From positions 124,001 to 188,000 of the forward strand of contig CAMATZ010000001.1 in NCBI GenBank assembly GCA_945861275.1: a stretch of DNA of 64,000 bases. Direction: 5' to 3'. Positions 7,588-15,530 of the stretch are shown here, piece after piece. The notes under the pieces were generated by a model. The model ran no database searches and was not told where the DNA came from. It worked only from the letters and a program-made list of their open reading frames with translations. Source of the DNA: Bordetella parapertussis (GTDB taxonomy: Bacteria; Pseudomonadota; Gammaproteobacteria; Burkholderiales; SG8-41). Numbering within the stretch: position 1 is the first letter of the stretch; the number at the start of each line of letters is the position of its first letter. Both the position numbers and the translations under genes were made by a program.

Positions 7588-8652
7588 CTACAGTGTCGCC
7601 TGATGAAATTTTTGCCAGTTCATCAGATGTGAACCGCTGATTAATGTGTTTTCGACCGTGCTATGTTCCACCGCTTCCAAGGCGCCCGTTGTGTAACGCC
7701 GGGCAGACCCGTTGCTGCCAAAGCTCACTAAAAACTCATCGTTATTACAGGTAAGGGCCAAACCTCGCGCGAAAGGCAGTTCAATTGCTTTGCGCAATTT
7801 TAAGGTATCGATACTCCAGCAAGTCACCAATCCAGGCGTCGGGTGCGTGACCACGATCAAATCCTGTTCCGGCACCATCAGCGCGCTTAACGCTTCCCCG
7901 GTTAATCGCGTCGCTACTGCGCTGGGCTGGCTCAGGCGTTGTAGTTTTTTGCCCGCTTTATGCACATGTATGGCCCCTAAATTGTCCGTGCTTAACCCGC
8001 GGCGCGGCGCGCTGACCACCAGCGCATCGCCTTTGGCGTCCAATTCCACGTGGCCTGCGTTAAAACGTTCATCGCTAACAGGATACTGTTTGATGAGTGT
8101 TCGCTTTGCAATGCTGATATAACTTAAATTACCCAGGTGACGGCTGGCCTTGTCGCCGCCGCCGTTGGTCACCACCAGCGTGTTACCACCATCAATCAGT
8201 TGGCAATCATGCGGGTGATCGCCATACGTGGGGAAATCCCCCAAATATTCGAGCGTTTGTGCATCGCGTATGCCGATATAGCCTTTGCTGTCGGCAGTAT
8301 CCGTCTCTGTGGTGTAGAGCAGTTTTGCGTCTGTAGAAAATACACCATGGCCATAAAACAAGCGATGCGGCTGGGGTGTCAGCGTGCGCACAATCCGCCA
8401 ATTGGCTAAATCATACTCCGCGGCGCCATCGCCAATTTTTTCAAAAGCCAAAAATCGGTTAGTGTCCTGCGGGTCAACCGCAAAACCGTGCGGAAACATC
8501 GGAGACGGCAATGATTTGACTGCGCTGGCGCCATCGGCGTATGTCGTGATTTGCGACAGCACGAATTTTACCGGACCGTTGGCTACTTCCTGATAGCGGC
8601 CACCGCCCAGAAAAACACCCAATAAATCTGCATTTTGATGATTTTCGGCCAT
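7588..8652 (-). CDS. DUF1513-type beta-propeller protein
   Basis: A 354-residue protein with propeller-like repeats and the DUF1513 hallmarks PMFPHGFAVDP, HGVFS.DAKLLYTTE and GDHPHDCQLIDGGNTLVVTNGG. Relatives are usually exported and sit with iron-uptake or imelysin-like genes. Neither an export signal nor such a partner is visible here. It converges on the Bug gene at 6544 and diverges from the MetX-like gene. The reaction is unknown; the family is thought to be structural or binding. Confidence 0.8.
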   Translation of the reverse strand: MAENHQNADLLGVFLGGGRYQEVANGPVKFVLSQITTYADGASAVKSLPSPMFPHGFAVDPQDTNRFLAFEKIGDGAAEYDLANWRIVRTLTPQPHRLFYGHGVFSTDAKLLYTTETDTADSKGYIGIRDAQTLEYLGDFPTYGDHPHDCQLIDGGNTLVVTNGGGDKASRHLGNLSYISIAKRTLIKQYPVSDERFNAGHVELDAKGDALVVSAPRRGLSTDNLGAIHVHKAGKKLQRLSQPSAVATRLTGEALSALMVPEQDLIVVTHPTPGLVTCWSIDTLKLRKAIELPFARGLALTCNNDEFLVSFGSNGSARRYTTGALEAVEHSTVENTLISGSHLMNWQKFHQATL

Positions 8653-8854
8653 AGCAATATTCGGTTTTAAGCTCTCCCCGCAGAAACTTCAAATGGCCCC
8701 GTTGGGCGAGTCAGGAATGGATGAATTGTTACTCGGAATGGTTGCCCTTTGCAAGGCGGTTGACGGAATAGCGAGTGGAGAATAAATTGCGGTTGGGCGG
8801 AAATGGGAGTGCGAAATTCCGTTGTCTATGTCGCGGTTCAAATAGGGGTATTAA

Positions 8855-9976
8855 ATGTTACTGAAAACACATGCATCTGTTTTTCGTGTGGCGTGCGCCC
8901 TAGCGCTCGCATGGGTTAGTTCGGCGGCAGCGCAAGAACTCAACAACGTCGAAGCCAGGATGTTTGTTTCGCGCGATTTCAAGCTGACATCAGGGCAAGC
9001 GTTGCCCGAACTTAAAATCGCGTATGAGAGTTATGGCAAGCTTGCGCCCGATGGGCGCAACGCGGTGTTGATCACACACGGCTACACCAGCAACAATCAC
9101 GCCGCCGGCCGCTACAAACCGGACGACGCGGCGCCGGGCTCGTGGGACGGCTTGATTGGCCCCGGCAAGGCGATTGATACCAACCGCTACTTTGTGGTGG
9201 CGTCAAATAATCTCGGTTCGTCATACGGATCAACCGGGCCGTCGCACATCAATCCTGCGACCGGCAAGCCCTACGGACCGGATTTTCCACACTATACGAT
9301 ACTCGATACCATCGCGGCACAGAAACTGTTGCTCGAAAGTTTAGGCGTGAAACATCTGGTCGCGGTCGCCGGCTCGTCGTATGGCGGCAGGCTCGCGTTT
9401 TTGTGGGGTGTAACCTATCCTGATTTCATGAACGGCATCGTGCCGGTGGTGATCACGCCTAATTCGCCGAACAATCCGCAAGGGCTGGAAGCATTGCAGG
9501 CGCGGCTCGCCACCGATCCCAATTGGAACGGTGGCTGGTACTACGACAAGGGCGGCATTGGCAAAGTGCTGACTGAAATCCGCGTGCAAACCCTGAAGAA
9601 TTACGGCATAGACGCTGCGTTGCAAGACAAATTTCCTGATCCCTCCGCGCGTGAAGCTGAAATTCTGCGCCGCGCTGAACCGTGGGCAAAACGTTTTGAC
9701 GGGCACTCGCTGATCGTGCTGCGCCGCGCAGCCATGGGCATCGACATCGAAAAAGACTTTCCGCGGATGAAGGCAAAAGTGCTTTACGTGCTGAGCACCA
9801 CCGACAAACTCTTCCCGCCGTCGATCGCGCCGCGCGTGATGGAACTGCTGAAGGCCGCCAGCGTCGACGCCGAGTTTTTTGAACTCAAAAGCGAACTCGG
9901 CCACTCTGCCAGCGGTCCCGATTGGGCCAAGTGGGCGCCGAAGTTAAAAGAGTTCATGGAAAAAATTTCGAAGTAG
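8855..9976 (+). CDS. Exported alpha/beta hydrolase of the MetX (homoserine O-acetyltransferase-like) family
   Basis: A 373-residue alpha/beta-hydrolase. Residues 1-26 are a signal peptide (cut near SSAAA-QE), unlike true MetX, which is cytosolic. The nucleophile elbow is AGSSYGGRLA with S175. The acid is the Asp of TTDKLFPPS and the base is the His of ELGHSASG. The NLGSSYGSTGPS oxyanion-side motif resembles MetX. Secretion and the absence of Met genes nearby argue for hydrolase or esterase activity rather than methionine synthesis. It is preceded by aggggt as a ribosome site and followed closely by the gcvH-like gene. Confidence 0.85.
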   Translation: MLLKTHASVFRVACALALAWVSSAAAQELNNVEARMFVSRDFKLTSGQALPELKIAYESYGKLAPDGRNAVLITHGYTSNNHAAGRYKPDDAAPGSWDGLIGPGKAIDTNRYFVVASNNLGSSYGSTGPSHINPATGKPYGPDFPHYTILDTIAAQKLLLESLGVKHLVAVAGSSYGGRLAFLWGVTYPDFMNGIVPVVITPNSPNNPQGLEALQARLATDPNWNGGWYYDKGGIGKVLTEIRVQTLKNYGIDAALQDKFPDPSAREAEILRRAEPWAKRFDGHSLIVLRRAAMGIDIEKDFPRMKAKVLYVLSTTDKLFPPSIAPRVMELLKAASVDAEFFELKSELGHSASGPDWAKWAPKLKEFMEKISK

Positions 9977-10016
9977 GCTTAACCTGAAACCTATACAACG
10001 AGCTTGCTGAAAATTC

Positions 10017-10394
10017 ATGTCGAACCCCGAAAATCTTAAGTATCACGAATCACACACCTGGCTGAAGATGGAGTCCGGCGACATCTGTATCGTCGGCGTT
10101 ACGCATCACGCGCAGGAACAGTTGGGCGATGTAGTTTACGTGCAGCCTCCTGCTGCTGGCGTCATGGTCAGACAGGGCGAAGCGTGCGGCGTGATTGAAT
10201 CCGTCAAAACAGTGGCCGATGTACACGCGCCCGCTTCGGGCCTGGTGACTGAAATCAATCCAGCGCTCACTGACGCGCCGGAAGCAGTCAATACAGACCC
10301 GTACGGCGCGTGGCTGTTCCGTATGAAACTCAGTGACCCGGCAGAGTTGGGGGCGCTGCTGGACGTTGCGGCGTATGAGAAGCTCGCAGATTAG
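10017..10394 (+). CDS. gcvH: Glycine cleavage H-like lipoyl carrier protein
   Basis: A 125-residue biotinyl/lipoyl-type domain. The lipoylated lysine is K64 in GVIESVKTVADV, and the usual flanks GDVVYV and HAPASGLV are present. The length matches GcvH. No gcvT or gcvP is nearby, so it is a stand-alone copy. The C-terminal AWLFRMK differs from the canonical GWL-K-K pattern, suggesting a paralogue. It ends 35 bases from the convergent end of the OsmC-like selenoprotein gene. Whether its lipoyl dithiol serves those selenoproteins is speculation. Confidence 0.85.
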   Translation: MSNPENLKYHESHTWLKMESGDICIVGVTHHAQEQLGDVVYVQPPAAGVMVRQGEACGVIESVKTVADVHAPASGLVTEINPALTDAPEAVNTDPYGAWLFRMKLSDPAELGALLDVAAYEKLAD

Positions 10395-10429
10395 CGTGGC
10401 AGGATGGCGCGAGTGCGTACGTCAAAACG

Positions 10430-10990
10430 CTATTTCTGCGTAACACCTTCGATGTGAAACGGCTTGCCGTTTACTTCGACATGGCTGTGTAGTGGAACCT
10501 GTTGGGTGATCAGTCCCTCCGCAAAGCATCCTGCCTTTGCGTTTTTGATCAAATGCGCGAGTTTGTCCCCGGCCTCGTCGCTTTCAACCGTGAGGTAGGT
10601 ACTAATGCCCTCCCACTTGTTGAACACGGTGCCCTTGATGACTGACCCACCCAGGTGTTTGCGCATCACTACGCGGCATTTCGGATCGCTGACTTTCAGT
10701 TTCATCATGTGCGCGTACCGCGCAATCTGAGTGAGCAGTCAGAAGCCGATCGACATCGCCAGATACGTCATTGGGGACGGATAGGTATCCGTGCCGCCGA
10801 TGCGTGCAGGTTCATCGCACCACACTTCGAACTTGCCTGACTTGCTGCGCTTGAGCTGCAACTGGCCGCTCACGGTTTCGGTCAATAGATCATTTTCATT
10901 GGTGATGCCGGCGGCAGGCAATTCGGGCTTGTCGATAACCCTTTCTCCCGGCTTGTCGGATAAATCCTCATTCCCTAGCGGTTTTACCAT
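10430..10990 (-). CDS. OsmC-like protein with an in-frame UGA at the active-site Cys: putative selenoprotein
   Basis: The frame opens at ATG 10990 (ribosome site AAAGGAAAG) and reads MVKPLGNEDL through DEPARIGGTDTYPSP and YLAMSIGF. It meets TGA at 10739-10741 and continues in the same frame as LLTQIARYAHMM to TAA at 10430. Read through, it is 186 residues and matches OsmC/Ohr-like proteins end to end. The UGA (residue 84) sits at the first redox Cys, normally in a '(G/A)C...T' helix. The second redox Cys is C155 in KNAKAGCFAEG. OsmC/Ohr enzymes reduce organic hydroperoxides with this Cys pair. A G-first hairpin follows the UGA at the spacing expected of a bacterial SECIS. Both halves keep family conservation, which argues against a decayed gene. 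A sequencing error (TGC to TGA) remains possible. It follows the selenoprotein-B-like gene by about 80 bases on the same strand. Confidence 0.78.
10710..10741 (-). promoter_or_regulatory. Candidate bacterial SECIS element of the OsmC-like gene
   Basis: On the minus strand the UGA (10741-10739) is followed by 14 bases and then a perfect hairpin: UGCGCG, loop GUA, CGCGCA (10724-10710). The first loop base is G, 21 bases after the UGA. The general bacterial SECIS model asks for a stem-loop starting soon after the UGA, a G among the first loop bases, and roughly 16-37 bases from UGA to loop. This fits on all counts. Confidence 0.68.
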
Positions 10991-11070
10991 TTGTGCTTTC
11001 CTTTATTTGAAAGACGGGCGTTCCATATTTCGATTTGATTACCCGGGTTAATTTTGCACGGATTTTACGG

Positions 11071-12315
11071 TCATGCGCTCTGTGAGACAGCCTTTTTTTG
11101 CACTGCGGCTTCCATAGCGCGCGGAACCAGGCTCTGCACGGCAATCCCTTTCACGGAAGGCTCGGCGCTGCTCGCGGCGATGGCGCGTATCTGAACAATG
11201 GCCTGGGCGAGTGCGGTTTCCATCCAGAACCACTCTTGAATGCTTGCCGCCGAGTGCTGCCCCGGTTGCACAGACTTGGCTTCCAGATAAAAAGCCTTGA
11301 GTTCGTCACACGCCTGTTTGAGGGCGTCGCCGGGCGAAATATCCTTGCGAAACGGCTGCGGGGGCTGATTGCCGAGCCACGCCTTGAGGTAATCCACGAT
11401 TTGCAGCGGCTGCATGCCAGTGACGCCCAGTGTGGTGCGGCCGCGGTGCTTGACGGCCACCTCGTGCCATGCTTGCAGTTGCGATACTTCGCCGGCCAGT
11501 TGTTCTGCCAGTGCGCCCTCGGCCTGCAGGCGCGGGAAACTGACCGGGCACACCAGATTGTCCGGCGGCGAGCTTAATTGCTGATGTGGCGCATCTTGCG
11601 CAAAATCTTCAAGCACGGGGCCGGATTCACGTTCGAACAATTGCAGTGCGGCAAGCAGCACTTTGCGTTGAAAGGCCGCGTCGTTGGGTACGCCGAACGG
11701 ACGCCCGAGCATGAACGGCACCCACAGCGCGCGCGGCGGCGCGAGCGCTGCGGTGTGTTCGCGCACCAGACTGATTTGCGTGGTGGGAATGCCTGCGGCT
11801 TCGAGGTAGTGACCGAGTGCGCCGACGGCGCACGTGCAGTTGGGTCAAACCGGTGATAACAATACTGCATCAACCTTGTCGTCGCGCAGCAATTGCGCAA
11901 GCTCGGCGGCTTTGGATGCGTAATTCGTAACAGGCGATACTGCGCCCATGAACGAGTAGTGAAATGCCGCGACGGAACCGATCACTTTTTCGCGCGCGAG
12001 TTCTTTCAGTCGATCCAGCGGAAATGCGACATTCCAGTCTTCCTGAAATCCACTGCGGTCGAAATTTACCGACATGTGGCTCATGATCAGATCACCGGCG
12101 TCGATGTCGCCAGGAATCACCCGGTAGTCCATGCCGCCGCTTCCGAACGGCCGGTCACCGCGCGCGTGCAAACCGGCAGTGCTGACGATCGCCACGCGGC
12201 GCTGAGAGAGTTTGGGGCCGCGTGCCCAGGGGCGCTGCTCAAAGCGCGGAAGCGTGGGAACTTTTTTGAGCATATTTTCCTGATCGGAAGGCGAGAGGTC
12301 TGCCAAGCGAACCAT
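11071..12315 (-). CDS. Glycine/sarcosine/betaine-reductase selenoprotein B-like protein, in-frame UGA read as Sec
   Basis: The frame starts at ATG 12315 (ribosome site AGAAAGGA) and contains RRVAIVSTAGLH, GDRPFG, DYRVIPGD, MSHMSVNFDRSGFQ and FHYSFMGA. It reaches VDAVLLSPV and then TGA at 11845-11847. The same frame continues with PNCTCAVGALGHYLEAAGIP, ISLVREHT, PPRALWVPFMLGRPFG and ends at 11071. Read through, it is 414 residues with Sec at position 157 in a U-P-N-C motif, a CxxC-like redox pair. Proteobacterial members of the selenoprotein-B family carry Sec at this place after a 'DAVLLTPV' strand. In glycine, betaine and D-proline reductases such subunits reductively cleave a C-N bond. Here the A and C components are absent, so the substrate is unknown. 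It is upstream of, and probably cotranscribed with, the OsmC-like selenoprotein gene. Confidence 0.82.
11817..11847 (-). promoter_or_regulatory. Candidate bacterial SECIS element of the selenoprotein B-like gene
   Basis: After the UGA at 11847-11845 and 11 bases, GUGCGCC, loop GUC and GGCGCAC form a perfect 7-bp stem (11833-11817). The loop begins with G, 19 bases after the UGA. It resembles the element in the downstream OsmC-like gene in stem composition, triloop size and G-U loop start. Confidence 0.72.
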
Positions 12316-12541
12316 GATTTGTAATCCTTTCTCAGGTGATATAAGTGCGATTCTTTTTTCCAGCCAGTATACGGATTACGTCCCACACGTGATAGGTGTC
12401 GCGTGCGTCCCCGTTAACAGGCAATATCCGCTTGCATGGACGGAGCATTCCTGCGGTTGACCATTCTGCAGGCGGGGGATACAGTCCCCGTTGGTCAAAA
12501 ACGGCGTTAGAATTTTCTACATTCGAGGAAGACCCAAGACA

Positions 12542-13750
12542 ATGAGTACCGCAACGTTTGATTTCACGCCGTTTTTGGCCAAAGGACTACCGCCGGCGGC
12601 GGGGCGCTGGAACGGGCGCGTCAAGTTTGATTTCACCGGCGGCAACAATGACGCCGACCGGCTGCCGCTCGAAGATTTGATTGTGGCCGCCGATGCGGTA
12701 CTCAAACGCGAGGGACGCACGCTCTCGACCTATGGGCTGAACAGCGGCCCGCAGGGCTACCGCGCTTTGCGTGAGTTCGTCGCCGCCAAACTCAAGGCCG
12801 ATGCGGCTATAACCTGCACGGCAGACGATATCCTGATCACGTCGGGATCGCTGCAGGCGATTGACCTGGTCAATGGTACGCTGCTCGAGCGTGGCGATAC
12901 CGTGATCATCGAGCAGGACTGCTACCAGGGCTCGATCAACCGGTTGACCCGGCTCGGCGTCACTCCGGTCGGCATCCCGCTCGACCACGACGGCATGCGC
13001 ATCGATGCGCTGTCGGCCACGCTTGACGATCTCAAGCGCAAGGGCGTCCGGCCGAAGTACATCTACACCATTCCGACCGTGCAGAACCCGACCGGTACCA
13101 TCATGCCGGTGGAACGACGGCAGGAGATGCTGCGGCTGTCCGCGGCGCATGGCGTGCCGATCTTCGAGGACGACTGTTATGCCGATCTGATCTGGTCGGG
13201 CGAGCGCCCACCCGCGCTCTATGCCATGAGCGAGCACGGTGATGTCATCCACATCGGCTCGTTCTCGAAATCGATCGCGCCGGCGCTGCGGGTCGGCTAC
13301 ATCGTGGCGCCCTGGGATGTGATGTCGCGCATACTCCCACTCAAGACCGACGGCGGTTCCGGTGCTTTGGAGCAGATGGTGCTGGCGGAGTTCTGCACGC
13401 GGCAGTTTTCCAGGCATGTTCCGGCATTGCGGCGGGGCCTGCGCGCCAAGCTCGAGACGCTGATGGAATCGCTCAAAGAACACTTCGGGTCGGCGGCGGA
13501 GTTTGACGATCCCAAGGGCGGCATTTTCCTCTGGGTCAAGCTTCCCGACAACGTCGATACCATGAAGCTCTACGAGCCGGCGCTCGCGGCGGGCGTCGCA
13601 ATCAATCCGGGCGCCCAGTGGTCGGTGAACAAGGCGCATGGCCGCAGCCGGCTGAGGCTGTGCTTTGCGAGCCCGAGCCACGAGGAAATTCACCAGGGCG
13701 TCGCGGCGCTTGCCGAAGTCTGCCGCCGCGAGTTCGGCTTATCCGCGTAG
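12542..13750 (+). CDS. PLP-dependent class I/II aminotransferase (2-aminoadipate/aromatic type)
   Basis: A 402-residue fold type I aminotransferase. The internal aldimine lysine is K243 in HIGSFSKSIAPALRVGY. The substrate-side motif NPTG occurs in TVQNPTGTIMP, and FEDDCYADL contains the pyridine-N aspartate. GPQGYRALREFVA near the N-terminus is typical of the LysN/MocR-core aminotransferases. I use ATG 12542, preceded by gaggaag, instead of the upstream GTG 12491. It is divergent from the selenoprotein operon, with a 226-base spacer that must hold both promoters. The amino donor and acceptor cannot be specified. Confidence 0.88.
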   Translation: MSTATFDFTPFLAKGLPPAAGRWNGRVKFDFTGGNNDADRLPLEDLIVAADAVLKREGRTLSTYGLNSGPQGYRALREFVAAKLKADAAITCTADDILITSGSLQAIDLVNGTLLERGDTVIIEQDCYQGSINRLTRLGVTPVGIPLDHDGMRIDALSATLDDLKRKGVRPKYIYTIPTVQNPTGTIMPVERRQEMLRLSAAHGVPIFEDDCYADLIWSGERPPALYAMSEHGDVIHIGSFSKSIAPALRVGYIVAPWDVMSRILPLKTDGGSGALEQMVLAEFCTRQFSRHVPALRRGLRAKLETLMESLKEHFGSAAEFDDPKGGIFLWVKLPDNVDTMKLYEPALAAGVAINPGAQWSVNKAHGRSRLRLCFASPSHEEIHQGVAALAEVCRREFGLSA

Positions 13751-13857
13751 TATCGCCGTGGAACGCAGGCGATAGCGTATTTTCTGGCGAAGTGTGCAGC
13801 GGCTCGCTGTAGTAAATACTGCCGGTCAAGCGCACGTCGGCATAACAGGAGACGGCA

Positions 13858-15516
13858 ATGGACGATGGAGCATGGGGACTCAGCGCGGCGGAAGGCAACA
13901 GCACGCGGCAACGGCCTGAAGCATTCGGGCTGCGCGGCATGGTTGCCTCTGCGCATCCGGCAGCGGCATTTATCGGTCTTAGCGTGCTGCAACGGGGCGG
14001 CAACGCGTTCGACGCGGCGATTGCAGTGGCCGCGGCCGAGGGGGTTGTGCTGCCGATGAAATGCGGTCTCGGTGGCGATGCATTCGTGGTGCTGCATGAT
14101 GCAAAAAAACGCGAAATGGTGGCCTACAACGGCAGCGGTGTAGCAGCGGCCGGCGCTACCGTCGAGTACTACACCAGCCGCGGCCACAAACAAATGCCGC
14201 TGGACGGCGTGCATGCGGTGAGCGTGCCGGGTGCAGTCAGTGTTTACGAGGCGATCTGGAAGCGCTACTGCACGATGCCGTGGGCGGAGTTGTGGGCGCC
14301 GGCCATTCAACTCGCGGAGAACGGTGTGGCGATCACCGATTACATCAGCCGGCGCTACGCTGACCGTGCGGACAAACTGGCGAAGTTTGAATGGTCAGCG
14401 AAACAGTTTCTGCCCAACGGACGCGCGCCGGCCGCAGGCGAGCGCTGGGCCGCGCCGGATCTCGCGCGCAGTCTGCGCATCGTTGCGAAAGGCGGCGCTG
14501 ACGCGTTCTATCGCGGCGAGATTGCGGAAAAGCTGATCGCGTTTTTCAAGCGCGAGGGCGGTTTGTTCGAGGCCGACGATTTTGCGCAACAGCAGGCGGT
14601 TACTTACGCGCCGCTCGCCAGCGATTACCGCGGTTTTACGGTCTATGAAACCGCGCCGCCGTCGCAGGGTTTCGTGCTGCTGGAGCAACTCAACATTGTT
14701 GAAGGCTTTGATTTGAAGTCGCTCAGTCCTTACAGTGCCGAGCGCATGCATTTGCTGATCGAAGCGAAGAAGCTCGCGTTCGCCGACCGCAACCGCTACG
14801 CCGGCGATCCGGCGTTTGTGAAATGGCCGCTCGCACAGCTGATTTCCAAGGGACACGCCGCCCAACGCCGTGCGCTGATCGATCCGCGGCGCGCGCAGTG
14901 GCCAGCGGGCGCAGTGGTGCCTGAACACAACGGTGACACCAGTTATTTTGCCGTGGCTGATGGCGACGGCAATGCGCTTTCATTCATACACAGCCTGTCG
15001 AATGCTTTCGGTTCGTGTGTGGTCGGCGGCGAAACGGGCATCACGCTGAACAACCGCGCCGGGCGCGGCTTCAGCCTCGACCCCGATCACCCCAACGTCA
15101 TCGCACCCGGCCGCCGCACCATGCACACGCTGAACGCGTATTTGATCTGCCGCAACGGCGAACCGTGGCTGGTGGGTGGCACGCCCGGCGGCGATCAGCA
15201 GACGCAGTGGAGCACGCAGGTGATCAGCAGCATCGTCGATCACGGCATGTCGTTGCAGGATGCGGTCGAAGCACCACGCTGGTATAGCTTTCCGGGAACC
15301 GATCCGGGAAGTCTGGGCGGCACACCGGTGGTCAAGATCGAGCAGCGCGTGCCGCAAGCAGCATGCGATGCGCTCGCCGGCCTCGGCCATGCTGTCGAGA
15401 GAATAGACGCATGGTCGGGCGGCGGCGCAGTGCAGCTGATACAGCTTGATCGCGAGCACGGCATGCTGCGCGGGGCCAGTGATCCGCGTCCCGGCGGGAT
15501 AGCGCTCGGATTCTGA
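13858..15516 (+). CDS. Gamma-glutamyltransferase family Ntn-hydrolase
   Basis: A 552-residue protein. The autocatalytic processing site and N-terminal nucleophile is T361 in EHNGDTSYFAVAD, and the glutamate-binding region LGGDAFVVL occurs near residue 72. It has no signal peptide, unlike the periplasmic glutathione-type enzyme of E. coli, so a cytoplasmic amidase or acylase role (cephalosporin-acylase-like) is as likely as glutathione turnover. The start follows aggagac. It lies between an aminotransferase and a flavin monooxygenase with no obvious shared pathway. Confidence 0.88.
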   Translation: MDDGAWGLSAAEGNSTRQRPEAFGLRGMVASAHPAAAFIGLSVLQRGGNAFDAAIAVAAAEGVVLPMKCGLGGDAFVVLHDAKKREMVAYNGSGVAAAGATVEYYTSRGHKQMPLDGVHAVSVPGAVSVYEAIWKRYCTMPWAELWAPAIQLAENGVAITDYISRRYADRADKLAKFEWSAKQFLPNGRAPAAGERWAAPDLARSLRIVAKGGADAFYRGEIAEKLIAFFKREGGLFEADDFAQQQAVTYAPLASDYRGFTVYETAPPSQGFVLLEQLNIVEGFDLKSLSPYSAERMHLLIEAKKLAFADRNRYAGDPAFVKWPLAQLISKGHAAQRRALIDPRRAQWPAGAVVPEHNGDTSYFAVADGDGNALSFIHSLSNAFGSCVVGGETGITLNNRAGRGFSLDPDHPNVIAPGRRTMHTLNAYLICRNGEPWLVGGTPGGDQQTQWSTQVISSIVDHGMSLQDAVEAPRWYSFPGTDPGSLGGTPVVKIEQRVPQAACDALAGLGHAVERIDAWSGGGAVQLIQLDREHGMLRGASDPRPGGIALGF

Positions 15517-15530
15517 TGGCCGTTACGCGG

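Noticed and set aside
12316-12541. Possible riboswitch or strong promoter in the divergent spacer upstream of the selenoprotein operon
   Set aside because: Short inverted pieces (TTGACCA/TGGTCAA and GGGGA/TCCCC) exist, but spacing to -10-like sequences is poor and no known riboswitch pattern is visible.
12587-13693. Long open frame (368 codons) antisense to the aminotransferase gene
   Set aside because: Its translation has no family motif and is Arg/His-rich, as expected for the mirror frame of a GC-rich gene. The plus-strand gene has clear catalytic residues.
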